From Thozetella sp. PMI_491 (taxonomy: Eukaryota > Ascomycota > Sordariomycetes > Chaetosphaeriales > Chaetosphaeriaceae): DNA of 64,000 bases. Each line of letters starts with the position of its first letter. The stretch's first letter is position 1. Where the stretch lies: assembly GCA_021432635.1 (NCBI GenBank), contig MU270015.1, positions 1,655,860 through 1,719,859 of the forward strand, in the 5' to 3' direction. The notes beneath the pieces are model-generated. The model did not search any database, was not told the DNA's origin, and saw only the letters and a list, made by a program, of their open reading frames with translations. Below, piece by piece: positions 22,345 to 33,179 of this stretch. A program made the translations under genes and the position numbers.

Positions 22345-23093
22345 GTTCAACGCAACGAAGGAGGTAGATTCGCAAAGATTGCAGGACGACGAAGACGTCA
22401 ATTGGTATATTTGTCAACAGAAGTAGTTTACCACAGCGATCAATTAAGATCTTAACACTATAAGGATAGCAGACCTTTATACAATTATTTGCGACTGATA
22501 AATCCTATTGACGAAGGCTCGGGTTTAAACCTTGGTAAATCCGATTACCTAAATGCTATTTATCACGCGCTGTCACGCATGCGACTCGATCGCGTGAATA
22601 CTGAGGGCTGGATGAAGTGTCTGTATGAACGCCCAGCGACTTTGATTGTGAGGCAGACGGGACGAAGTCTCGCCGTCGAAATCAGAATTGGGGTTCAAGA
22701 GCTGCGTATGATTGGCCTCCATTGAGTTGATTACACAGTGAAATTAAACAGTAGTGTAACGAGCAGTATTGACCTGGGTAATTTTCTCGTAGCTCCGCTC
22801 TGGTCCGTCGAATTTAAATTATCTCCGCGTTGTAGTTCAATTATTGCTACTAAGCTACTCTTCAAAATATAAACAGCTGTTAGTAGCAAAGGAAAGTGAT
22901 TGAACTGCTAGTTAACCGTTTGTTCTGGATAAACAATTGATCCGACCAGCGAGACGGGGAAATTTACCATGCGCATACTCCGAAGAGTTGAGATGCGTGA
23001 GAAAACCAAGTCGCTATAGTCTGGAGGAATATCTATGAATTCTTTTTTTTTTTTAAAAAAAAAAAATCTATTGATGGAAATGTTGACTGTTCA
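22345..23093. other. AT-rich intergenic region
   Basis: About 750 bases with AT-rich composition around 22440-22500 and 22800-22900. It carries the DUF1993 promoter and the 3' flank of the Baeyer-Villiger gene, including the T12A12 palindrome listed separately. A 78-codon open frame at 22489-22725 (plus) has no recognisable similarity and I do not call it. Confidence 0.45.
23043..23066. repeat. T12A12 perfect palindrome
   Basis: Twelve T are followed directly by twelve A. It starts 28 bases past the stop codon of the minus-strand monooxygenase, so it may act in its 3' untranslated region. It could equally be a slippage product. Confidence 0.75.
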
Positions 23094-24701
23094 TTACACG
23101 ATGGGATGAAAGCCCGGGAACCCCTCGTGGATTGCGTCTTCGACGCGCTCGCGAAACGCCTTAAGTCCAGGAAAGAAGAACCTTGTAGCTGCCGGCTGGC
23201 CAGGCACGTTCGTACCAAATATCCAAGAGTTTGTTTCTTTAAAAAGGCTCCCCTCTGCGTAGTAGTCGCATAGTTTGCTCCAGCTTTCTTCGGCCTCCGG
23301 GGTGGCTTCTATGACCACAGGGCCACCTTTAGTCGACCTTACTTCCTCCGCTTTCTTGATAGCCGCGAGGACTAGATTGCTTGTTGCCTCTATCCCGCAA
23401 GGGTTGTTACAGAATGGCCCCTGTGGTCCGTTGACCATGAAGAAGTTGGGGAAGTTGGGCACAGCAATACCCATATAGCTGACTGCACCTTTAGCCCAGT
23501 GCTCCTTAAACGTTCTGCCGCCTCGTCCGCGGATCTCCAAGCTCTTATAGCTGCCATCGATAGCGTCGAATCCGGTGGCATAGACAATCAAGTCTAGCTC
23601 GTGCAATGCTCCATCCGAAGTGCGGATGCCCTCAGGCGTGATCTCGGCAATTTCCACGTCGTGGAGACTCACCACGTCGACATTGTCCTGGTTGAACTTT
23701 TCATAGTATCCGGAGTCACAAAGCGGGCGCCGGGCATATGCCTCGTGAGGCATCAGCTTGCGTGCCTTCTCTGGGTCTTTAACTGTCTGCGTAATCTTCT
23801 TGCGGATGAAGCGGCATGCTTCCTCGTTAGCCGCTTTACTCGTAGTAATATCTCCAAACCCACTAAACATGAATCTAAACCCATTTCCCCGCCGCCATAG
23901 GAACTCAAATATTTCTTCTCGCTCTTCGGGCGATACGGACATGATCGGGCGCGTCGATTCGATGAAGCCGAAGCCAAAAGCCGAGCTTCTTGTCTCGTCC
24001 CAGATGCTGTCGTAGTTTGCATTCACCCAGTCGCGATACTCTTTAGAAACTTCCTTGTTGCCAGTTGGCACCGAATATTGCGGGTTGCGCTGGAAGCATG
24101 TCATAGACTTGACGGTCGACGCGATAGCAGTGATTATCTGCACGCCCGTCGACCCACATCCGATGACACCGACTTTCTTGTCGGCCCAAACGACATCATC
24201 GCCCCAGCTAGATGAGTGCACAATACGCCCTCTGAAGGATTCCGCCCCCGGAATGTCCGGTGCCGTGGCTTTCGAGAGAAGGCCAAGGGCCGAGACCACG
24301 TAGCGTGCGATAAAGACATCCCCCGGAACTGTGTCAATGCGCCAGTGATTGGTTGATTCGTCAAAAGTGGCCGAAATCATCTCCGTATTCAGCTGAATAT
24401 ACTTGTCAAGGTTGTGCTTGGATACGATTCCGTTGATATAGGTGAGAATCTCCGGCTGCATTAGGTAGTGGTGGCTCCAGTGGACTTTTTGTTGATCCTC
24501 GTCCCAGGGGTAGCGGTACAGATAACTCTCGGTATCGCTCATAGCGCCGGGGTAAGTATTGTAAAACCATGTTCCGCCGACTGAAGGGGCTTGGTCGATG
24601 AGCTTAATATTTTGGAAGCCAAGCTCTACCAGGTGGTGGAGATAGTGTATGCCTCCAAGCCCAGCCCCAATGATGATGATATCCACGTTCTGTTCCGACA
24701 T
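23094..24701 (-). CDS. Baeyer-Villiger monooxygenase (CHMO-type), intronless
   Basis: Class B flavoprotein monooxygenase of 535 residues that inserts oxygen next to a ketone, giving an ester or lactone with NADPH and O2. The FAD site GAGLGGIHYLHHL is at the N-terminus, the Baeyer-Villiger fingerprint FRGRIVHSSSW (FxGxxxHxxxW) lies near residue 160, and the NADPH site VIGCGSTG follows. GGTWFYNTYPGAMSDTESY matches the cyclohexanone-monooxygenase subgroup, and the late ATGFDA motif is present. It is divergent from the first cyclase gene across 1 kb. With the second BVMO at 38.3 kb, the alpha/beta hydrolase and SDRs it suggests a ketone to lactone to hydroxyacid route. No signal peptide; C-terminus HPIV is not a peroxisomal signal. 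Confidence 0.95.
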   Translation of the reverse strand: MSEQNVDIIIIGAGLGGIHYLHHLVELGFQNIKLIDQAPSVGGTWFYNTYPGAMSDTESYLYRYPWDEDQQKVHWSHHYLMQPEILTYINGIVSKHNLDKYIQLNTEMISATFDESTNHWRIDTVPGDVFIARYVVSALGLLSKATAPDIPGAESFRGRIVHSSSWGDDVVWADKKVGVIGCGSTGVQIITAIASTVKSMTCFQRNPQYSVPTGNKEVSKEYRDWVNANYDSIWDETRSSAFGFGFIESTRPIMSVSPEEREEIFEFLWRRGNGFRFMFSGFGDITTSKAANEEACRFIRKKITQTVKDPEKARKLMPHEAYARRPLCDSGYYEKFNQDNVDVVSLHDVEIAEITPEGIRTSDGALHELDLIVYATGFDAIDGSYKSLEIRGRGGRTFKEHWAKGAVSYMGIAVPNFPNFFMVNGPQGPFCNNPCGIEATSNLVLAAIKKAEEVRSTKGGPVVIEATPEAEESWSKLCDYYAEGSLFKETNSWIFGTNVPGQPAATRFFFPGLKAFRERVEDAIHEGFPGFHPIV

Positions 24702-25708
24702 TGTCGCAAGAAGCTCTGAGTGATGTCGGATAGAAGCACAAGTATCAGCGGACTAAACTAGTTAGTCAAAATTGAAAGAGCAGAAAGCTGTGCGCAGACA
24801 GGCGTATTGAGAACAAGTATTGATGGACTAATGGTCCCGGAAAAGCTGAGCGAGCTTAACCAAGTTCACGCCGGCTGCAGACTAGCCGAGTGCCTACTCT
24901 CACACCATCGTTTCCGAGGCACCCTGCTGGAAGAGCTCACTGAAAACCAGCGTCATAGAAACTCAATCCGAAAAAATGGGCTGTTTTGGCGTCAGAATTT
25001 CACATCGGCTGTAGAAACCAGGCAGGATGATATGGTACTGGACGGGAGAAAAGTCTAAGTATCCTCAAACAAAATGAAACACGGCTCTCTTGATACTGAG
25101 ATCTTCTCGGATTAGAGCCAGAAATCTGTTAGATCACACCAATAGTCTGCAGTCTATGAGCCTTGAAGCAAGATTCCAGACGTAGGTAGTGTGCTTGCAG
25201 CAGACAGGCACACTTGGATGACGTGATACCCTCCTGAGTTCAGGCCGTAAGCCGAACGTGGCCTCTCTTGGATTCCATTTCGGCTTCCTTATGGATCCTT
25301 GCTACAATTCATGTGACTTTGGCAAGAGCGCAATTATTCGCACCAGAGGCCAAAGCTCAAGGCCCGGCTCGAACTGGTAAACTTTCCTGGGCTCCAATGG
25401 AATGCCGTGTGTGGGTCGCGTGCGGAAAAGTCAGGCTGTGGCGATTACCACCGGCTTCGGTTTCCGGCCCCGGCTGAGCTTCCCCGCTCCCCAAACAATT
25501 CCCCGGCTTAGTGTGTGTAAGATCATTTTGCGAGACCGATACCGAATTGGATGCGTCTGGTACTTGCATTAATCGTAGCAGACTACTGCTTAACTTCTCA
25601 TACGTGCCAATCCACTCATTTACTGGGTTAGCTATAGTTGATCTCAAACTAGTAAAATTCACAGCTTCTTGGCAACTGTCTTGATTGGAGATAGCAACAT
25701 ACTGCACA
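24702..25708. promoter_or_regulatory. Divergent promoter region, BVMO 1 and cyclase 1
   Basis: About 1 kb between divergent genes. A TTCCGG element at 25462-25467 lies in a CGG-rich patch about 245 bases upstream of the cyclase start. Small open frames at 24807-25058 and 25268-25477 show no recognisable family. Confidence 0.5.
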
Positions 25709-27094
25709 ATGCTCTTGGACCCTAATTCAAACAGTCTTCCGAAGAGATCGGAGATACCGCAGGTTCCAGGCACGCCGAAAGGGTCAGCATGGTTCTGGGG
25801 AAAAGATGACGAGGTCAGTATCATATTTTCTCTCTCGAGTTACCCAAAGCTCACGCGATGACCCGGTTAGCTTGGGCGGTTGAACATGCTCACGCCAGCT
25901 CGTACCACCGCCGCCGCTAAGTTGATCTCAACCGGAGAAGTTGTGAACTTGAAGTATGAAGCCCTTAGTTAGATGTTTTCGCCAGCGCATATCTATTGAC
26001 GAGGTGGAATCGAAGCTGGCGCGCAGACCTGCCCAACCCCCCTTTGTTTGGAAGGGAGCCGTTTCAACATCGTATCAAGCCGCTAGGACCTCCAGGAAAT
26101 GACGAGATCTTTCACATGAACTCGCAAAGTGGCTCGCAGGTATGAGAATCATGATATTTAGTAGTGCTGCAGCTAATCTACGGCATAAATAGTGGGACGG
26201 ATTTAGACATGTTAGTAAACAACAAAGACTGGAGGGCTAGAGCTGACAGTAGTAGGTCAGTGTACAACACAACGGGGGATGGGTATTCTACAATAACGTA
26301 TGCACATCTCTAACTCGTCAGGAAGCTTGCAGGGCGGATTGTAGAGCTCTTTAACTTATAAATATTCTAGACTACCCAGGAGGATATCATGACCACCTCA
26401 AAATCAGGTGTCCAAGCATGGGCTGAGCGTGGAGTGGGTATGTATCTCGTTTGAAAGAGCCCTACGCGGGCTACCCAGTGCTCTTTTCCGCATTTAAACT
26501 GATCGTGTTACTTTAGTCGGCAGAGGTGTCTTAATCGACTACTGGAGCTATGCAAAAAAATCATACGACCCGAACACCCGGCATCCTATCTCCGCGGCTG
26601 AACTAGTTGCCTGTGCTAAGGCGCAAGCAGTTACTTTTGAATATGGAGATATCTTGCTGATTCGCACCGGCTGGATTGACGTGTATAATGATATGACCCA
26701 AGAGGAGAGAGTGAAACTTACCCAAGTACCCCTCTACCAGCACAACTTTGTCGGGGTAGACCAGGAGCCGAATGTTGCAGACTTCTTGCATGACAACTAC
26801 TTCAGTGCAGTTGCATCGGACACACCGGCCTTTGAGGCGTGGCCCCAAAATCCGGAGTGGAACCATCACACAAACCTTTTACCGCTTTGGGGGTTGCCTA
26901 TCGGGGAGCTATGGGACCTCGAGAAGCTGTCTGAGATGTGCAAGAAGTACAACAAGTACACCTTCTTCCTTTCTAGTATCCCAAATAATGTCATGGGTAT
27001 GTGAAATTTACGCCAAATATTGGGACGCATGGCTTGCTAATACAGTTCACTAGGTGCTGTTGGTAGTAGCTCAAACGCGATTGTCATCTTTTAG
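25709..27094 (+). CDS. Cyclase-family (PF04199) hydrolase, paralogue 1, eight exons
   Basis: Reconstructed from exons 25709-25813, 25871-25953, 26004-26139, 26193-26210, 26256-26297, 26371-26437, 26517-26996 and 27054-27094; all phases close, giving 323 residues. The N-terminal half is broken into small exons and is easily missed. Family landmarks are EIPQVPGTPKGSAW near the start, LNMLTP, the metal-site region NSQSGSQWDGFRH (D and H conserved), VVGRGVLIDYW, YGDILLIRTGW, FEAWP and LPLWGLPIGELWDLE. PF04199 proteins include kynurenine formamidase and isatin hydrolase: metal-dependent amide or lactam hydrolases. The fungal branch is poorly characterised and may open lactones. It is divergent from BVMO 1 and paralogous to the gene at 33180. 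Confidence 0.88.
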
Positions 27095-27614
27095 ATAGAA
27101 CTATATAGCATTTTCAATCGCCCATGAATTCATCAAGTTCAGAGAGAAATGAAACGTCCTTCTAAGTTAAATAAGTAAGAATCAATACACAGGAGGCAAT
27201 TTGAGATGAGCAATCTTCACATTTAACCCATTGTTTCTGGCCCCAAGCAGGCAATTACTCGCATCAAGCCTCGCAGTGCGAGCCACGCCATGAAGCCATT
27301 ACCGAAGTGAACTGAGGTTGTACAAGGAAGTGAAGTTCTAGTTGTGATTTTCATCCCTTGCAGTAAGCTCTAGAAACATCGTGAACTACTTATAGTATAA
27401 GCTAGTTATCTTCAACTGCGGGGACAAAGCTTTCACACTGAGCGATATATTGGTGACGACGGGTATGTAGCACCCCCAGGCCAAATGGGGACAATATAGA
27501 GTTTTAAACATAGAATTTCAGTAAAGTAGAGAGCTTTGAGGGGAAATATCTGGACTTCTGATCAAACCTACCCCGTACAAGCTCTGCACTAAATTTAACT
27601 GAACATAGTAGCTC
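27095..27614. other. Convergent intergenic region
   Basis: Spacer of 520 bases between the 3' ends of cyclase 1 and the carboxylase alpha gene. AT-rich, with no gene or repeat recognised. Confidence 0.45.
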
Positions 27615-30005
27615 TTACTCTATAATGCAAAGAGTAGTTCCTTCCTGCACTGCTTGACCTTCATTAAGTCGACACCGAACAGTACCATTGGCAGTTGCTA
27701 GTATCTTCATCTCCATCTTCATACTCTCAACTACCACCAAGATTTCTCCCTTCCGCACTGAAGCGCCATCCTTTACTAATACTCTCAAGACAGTACATGG
27801 CATTGGTGCTTTGATGATGTAGTCAGAGCTCTCGCTAGAGGCGACATCTTGTCTCATGGACTCTGCGAAAGCAAGTCGAGAATATCGGTGGAACTCGACG
27901 AACTCTCCGACTTGAGCGGAGTGGCAGAAGAGTCTTTGTGATCTTCCAACATCGTCGGTGATGTTGATGCTGTCTGCTGCCAAGTACAGTTGAAGCCTGT
28001 AACTCTCGACTTCAGCAATGATATCGGCTGCTAACCATGTTGCGCCCGCGACGGATGGCTTGTGTAGATTGACCGAGATAATCCTGCCGTGCTTCTTCAT
28101 CTCAGCATTTCCTTTCAGTACCTGCCCCACGGAACATGTATATTTCTTAACTAGAAGCCCCCCCGGACTGATAGTTAATGGCGTGACCTTGTCGCAGCTG
28201 GCTTTATCATCGAGGCTTTGCAGATTAGACTCTGGATCTTCCCGTAAATGGCTCATGCAATACTCGAAATGACCTTCCGGTAAACTCCTGTTTGATGGAT
28301 GCCAAATGGCAAGCTGTAAGCCACCGTGTGCTTGGGCACAGATGATATCACTTGGCACCGTTGCCATGTCTGCTGTCTGGTTCCGTAACGGCTTTGCTAA
28401 GCTGGAGAATGGCCGAGGGGAACGGGTGAGTTGACCGAGAAACGCCACAGACACGAGTGCAAGAAGCTCGAGAAAACCGGAATTCGGACGTGTTGATGCA
28501 ATCAGCTCGTCGAAATAAGTTGGGATGAAGCTCGTTGTGTAATCACCACCTTGAAAGACGGCGTGGAGGAGACTAGCTTGGAGGAAGAGCTGGTTGGTGC
28601 GTATACCCATGCACACAAGGTGCTTGAGGACTGATATCATATCTTCAACGGCCTCTTTGCGTACAGGGGCCCAGACGATGATCTTGGCTATCATGGGATC
28701 GAAATGAACAGAGATTTCTGAGCCCGTATCGACAGCGGTTTCAAACCTAACCACCGAGGTCTTGCGTACTGCCGGGTTTGGTAACCACCGCCATATCCTG
28801 CCAGTGTCGGGCATGAAGTCACGGATCGGGTCTTCGGCGCATAGGCGACACTCGATGGCGTGTCCACTCTGCTTGGGTGTTATGCCAAGGCCCTCGAGAT
28901 TCCCACCAGCGGCAACAAAGAGCTGCAGACCAACTATGTCGATTCCCATGACCTCCTCCGTTATCGGGTGTTCTACCTGGATCCTAGTGTTGACTTCGAG
29001 AAAGTGGAACGATCGTTTTGAGAGGTCGACAATGAACTCCACAGTTCCCGCACCCTCGTAGCGAAGGAGCCGTGCCACGGCCAGTGCGGCGTTGCTCATA
29101 TCTTGCCTCATATGCTCTTCGAGCCATGGGGAGGGTGCCTCCTCGATGATCTTCTGGTGGCGTCTCTGGACGGAGCATTCTCTATCCAATAGAGAGATGA
29201 CGTTGCCGTGCTTGTCTCCGATCACCTGGATCTCGATGTGCTTGCCTTGCTGTATGTACTTCTCCAAGATACACTCGGAGTTACCGAAAGACCTCTTCGC
29301 TTCGGACTGAGCTCGAGACAGTTCTTGTGCTAGGTCTGCTCGGTCTTGAACAACCCGCATGCCTTTTCCACCGCCCCCGGCGGCCGCCTTAATTAGAATG
29401 GGATATCCGATTTGGTCGGCCTCGCGGATGAAGGTCTCAGTATTGTCAGCCTGACCACTATATCCTGGTATGAGAGGCACGTTTGGGGCATGGTGCTTCA
29501 AGAACATCTTTGCAGCTCGTTTGTCCCCCAAAGATGAGATGTTGGTAGAGGTGGGACCGACAAAAGTAAGGCCCGCAGCAACAACTTCCGAGGCAAAATC
29601 CGCATTCTCGCTGAGATAGCCGTACCCGGGATGAACGGCGTCAGCCTTCGAATCTAAAGCTTTTTGTATAAGGAGTTGGCGGTTTTGGTAGACATTCTCC
29701 TCCGAGCCGTAGAGAGGGCCAAGGTAGATTGCTTCGTCTGCTTGCTGTACATGCAGCGAGTTGCGGTCTCTGGCAATGCAGGCCACTGGTTAATGGTATC
29801 GCGACAGGAGAAGGGTCGAATACGCAACTCACTCTTCCGGGTACACAGCTATGGTTACGATGCCGATTTGACGACAGGTACGAATGATTCTGCAGGCTAT
29901 TTCCCCTCGATTAGCGATGAATAGTCGTCGTATAGTTTTGCAGCCACGCGCGTCGTTTGGAAGCTGCGGGCAGAATAGTGATCCGCTTTCCCGCAGAAAA
30001 GTCAT
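27615..30005 (-). CDS. Biotin-dependent acyl-CoA carboxylase alpha subunit (MCC/GCC type)
   Basis: Exons 30005-29833 and 29769-27615 join to 775 residues. It starts with the biotin carboxylase domain ([16 protein letters not shown] near residue 26, ATP-grasp loop [13 protein letters not shown], catalytic [13 protein letters not shown]), continues through a variable middle, and ends with a biotinyl domain having [11 protein letters not shown], where the lysine would carry biotin. This makes it an alpha subunit (BC plus BCCP) as in 3-methylcrotonyl- and geranyl-CoA carboxylase, which add CO2 to the gamma-methyl of a 3-methyl-2-enoyl-CoA. The beta partner is at 56848-58920. The biotin motif has ESMKM instead of the more common EAMKM. 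The 25-residue leader before the domain is only weakly like a mitochondrial presequence. It is divergent from the acyl-CoA ligase gene. Confidence 0.95.
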
Positions 30006-30569
30006 TCTGTCTCGTATAGACCAGATGAATTGGCTGTCCACTTTGTCTTACGACGAAACCGCAAAAAGAGGGAATACGTCTTCCTTTAGCAAAGTGCGGG
30101 TTTGCACCTAGACATAGCGAATCACCTAAACCAGTCGACCCCTACAAACGGTGAGCCAGCGAGCCTGCCAGTCGAAGTCTTCTTAAGAAAGTCCGAAGTC
30201 GGCAATGCTTCGGCTTCTGCTGTACGTATCTGGTAAACATAGTGCAGCAAAAACGTGCTATTCCATAGGACCCACTACTCGAGTAGACCCGGCCCGCGTC
30301 AGCCGGGAGAGTCATCAAGACCTCCCGGACTACATATTCTTTTTCCGCTGTCCGCGAGAGGCCGATACTCGGCGAACTAATCGGCACGGGAAAGGAATAT
30401 TATGATGCTTTTTTTTCGGGTTGCACCTTGTGTAGTTCATAGGAGCAATCAGGGATTGGACTCAATCTGAGGTAGTGGGCTAAATCATAGGACTCTTTGT
30501 TTTACAAGACGCCTGAGTGGAAAGATTGTTTGTTCTTCGGCGTTCATCCATCCTATATCTCTGTCCACT
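30006..30569. promoter_or_regulatory. Divergent promoter region, carboxylase alpha and acyl-CoA ligase
   Basis: A 564-base spacer between two genes whose products act in sequence in the proposed pathway. CGG/CCG triplets cluster at 30290-30380, including CCCGG and GCCGG pairs. This arrangement suits co-regulation from one upstream activating region. Confidence 0.5.
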
Positions 30570-32544
30570 ATGTCGGTAAGCCGACTACGACAGGTCGAGA
30601 CTCATCTCAACCCGGGCGAGAAACGATTGTCATTCCTGAGCGGACCGACTAATCCTTCTCTTACTTTCGAGCATCTAAGTGGCCTGTTGGACCAACAATG
30701 CGCCTCCTATGGAGACAAGGAAGCCTTGATCTGCTTTGATGCGGGAACGCGGTATAGCTACAATGATCTTCGAGAACGAGCCAAGATATTGGCAAAAGGT
30801 TTGCTAGTGCTGGGAGTCAAGCATGGGGACTGCATCGGAATTATGGCTGGAAACCGCGTGGAGTATGTCGACTTGTTCTTTGCTGCCGCACGGGTAGGTG
30901 CCATGCTGGCAGTTGTGAACAGCACCTATACCCCCGACGAGCTATGCGACGCTTTGAGATATATCGGTACTGTTAGCCTATTGGATTGGAAGAATCATTG
31001 TCAAAGGGTGGTGCTAACTTGCGGCTCATAGATTGCAAAGTGCTGTTAATAGCTCCGAATTTGGGCAATAAAGATAATAAACCATGCCTCGAGATGCTCA
31101 GAAAATCGCCCAAGCTATCTCGTTTAGAGAAGGTAGTAATGATAGACGGCGCAGACGAATACTATTCACACACTTTGTTCACAACATTACGAGACGTTCT
31201 TACACAGCAATCAGCGATCGACGATGCTCTGGCAGACGCCGCCTGTTCTTCGGTCGGCGCACATGATGTATGCAATTTACAATTCACTAGCGGCACTACG
31301 GGCAAGCCCAAAGCAGCGATGTTGACTCACCAGTGAGTGTTCTCTCTAGCACCTTTTGCGAGACTATAAAGTAACAAGTTCCGAAGCAATATTATCAACA
31401 ACGCAAGATTCATTGGTCAGCGGATGCATCTGACCGCAAAAGACGTCCTCTGTTGCCCGCCGCCACTCTATCATTGCTTTGGCTTAGTCCTTGGGCTGTT
31501 GGCATGTATAACTCACGGTGCCACAATCATTTTCCCCAGCGAGGTTTTCGAGGCAAAGCTGGTAATTCAGTCTGTCCTAGACGAGAAATGCACGGCGTTA
31601 CACGGGGTTCCGGCTATGTGGGTGGCCGAGCTCCGACTGCTGCGCCCTGAGCATGATCTTTCCAATCTGCGAACCGGAATTGCGGCCGGATCTGGAACCC
31701 CTAGACCGCTCATGGAAGACTTGCGTAAGAAGCTTAATCTGCGAGAAGTGACAAACACGTATGGTGAGTTGGGAGTCCTAGCCAGCTTCTAAGGATCCGG
31801 TAGCAGACACCGACTGATAGTTTAGGCATGACGGAGACATCACCGGCAAGTTTCATGACGTCTTGCACAGATCCCCTAGAGCGAAGGCTCTCCACAGTCG
31901 GAAAGATCATGCCACATACCACGGCTAAGATTATTGATCCCGATGGGAAGATTGTGCCAATAGGTCACCGAGGTGAACTATGCGTATCGGGCTATCTCCT
32001 CCAGAAAGGGTATTGGAACAACCCCGAGAAAACTCAGGAGGTTATGTTGCGCGATGAACAAGGAATCCTGTGGATGCATACCGGGGACGAAGCTTCGTTT
32101 GACGACGAAGGATACTGTACAATCACTGGGAGAATCAAGGACATGGTCATACGTGGTAAGTAAATCGCACAACCATCTTCGTGTAAGCTTGGCTAAGATT
32201 CGGTTTCAATAGGAGGCGAGAACATATTCCCGGCAGAGATCGAAGCTCGATTGATGCAACACACGAATATTGCCAACGCGAGTGTAGTGGGTATTAAGGA
32301 CGAGAAGTACGGCGAGGTAGTAGGGGTCTTTCTCGAGTCGCGAGACGGCAAAAAAGTCCTGGACCGAGAAGTCCAAGACTGGGTAACACAGAGACTGGCG
32401 CGACAGAAGATGCCAAGGCATATCTTCTGGCTTGGAGAACCTGGCGTGGGTGACCAGTATCCTCTCACGGGAAGCGGCAAGGTGAAGAAGCACATTTTGC
32501 GCGATCTCGGCTTCGATCTTGTCCAGAAGAAGGTGGCAAAATAG
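30570..32544 (+). CDS. Acyl-CoA synthetase (AMP-forming ligase)
   Basis: Exons 30570-30966, 31032-31332, 31387-31763, 31826-32155 and 32213-32544 join to 578 residues. ANL-superfamily motifs are in order: the P-loop-like [18 protein letters not shown] (about residue 225), [29 protein letters not shown], the hinge [14 protein letters not shown], and the catalytic lysine region [11 protein letters not shown] at the C-terminus. This is the fatty/medium-chain acyl-CoA synthetase branch rather than an NRPS domain. It would convert a free acid to its CoA thioester with ATP. Divergent from the carboxylase alpha gene, it fits as the entry step that prepares the substrate for carboxylation. There is no C-terminal SKL-type signal (it ends VAK), so location is uncertain. 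Chain specificity is not readable. Confidence 0.95.
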
Positions 32545-33179
32545 ACGTGCTTGACGAGACAGGCAACCCTAAGAATCGTCTTTTTGCAAGATACAGATCT
32601 CCTATTGTGAAATCATTGTCCGTGCGCTGAGTCGCCATTGACACTGACTACTTGGCTATGGTGAGCTGGTGAGCAACGAGTAGATTACCCCTTCAGCCAC
32701 TGTTTACACTTTTTGATGCCAGTTTGCCTCAAGCCGATGCGAGGCTTGACGAGTGGGGCGGGGCGTGCGGGAGCTCGGCCGAGTTTTCCGGTTGTGATGA
32801 TCGAACTTGAACATGGAGGTGACTCTAATTTGCTGAATATCTTTGACGGGAGACTATTAAGCGAATTTCCAGCGCGAAGTGTCACGATATCTTCTCAGAC
32901 TTTACTTGTTGATTCCGAGAGAAAAGAATTAGATCTAGCTCCATAGATCAACAAAAGCGCCGGTGTGTTCCGCCTTCGGTATCCGGCGAGCAACCCATAC
33001 CGTACTAAGTGCCGACCGGAAATCTAACAGTTGTCCGGGACCGTGCGGGTATTTGAATCACGATATCCAGTTGGATTATATTAGACTGTGAGCTTCACGG
33101 ATGCGGTAGAAGGCGCTTAGCTATCGTCTTGTCCAGTTTCCTCCTTCATCCCGGTTATACTAAGTAGTGTATCGAAAAT
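32545..33179. promoter_or_regulatory. Upstream region of cyclase 2
   Basis: A 635-base spacer in tandem orientation. It holds the ligase 3' region and the cyclase 2 promoter, with a TTCCGG element at 32786-32791 and further CCGG-containing sites at about 32960-33040. A 77-codon open frame at 32713-32946 is not family-like. Confidence 0.5.

Noticed and set aside
22489-22725. A 78-codon plus-strand open frame
   Set aside because: Short, in AT-rich intergenic DNA, no recognisable domain, and no splice partners.
25357-25824. A 155-codon open frame on the minus strand
   Set aside because: It overlaps the start of cyclase 1 on the plus strand, whose spliced frame matches a family; the minus frame has no resemblance to any family.
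26391-27094. Cyclase 1 as a truncated gene lacking its N-terminal half
   Set aside because: Six small upstream exons from 25709 restore the full family sequence with correct phases, so the gene is complete.
30966-31031. A frameshift in the acyl-CoA ligase
   Set aside because: A 65-base intron with a GCTAAC branch site and a CATAG acceptor restores the frame; the total coding length is divisible by three.
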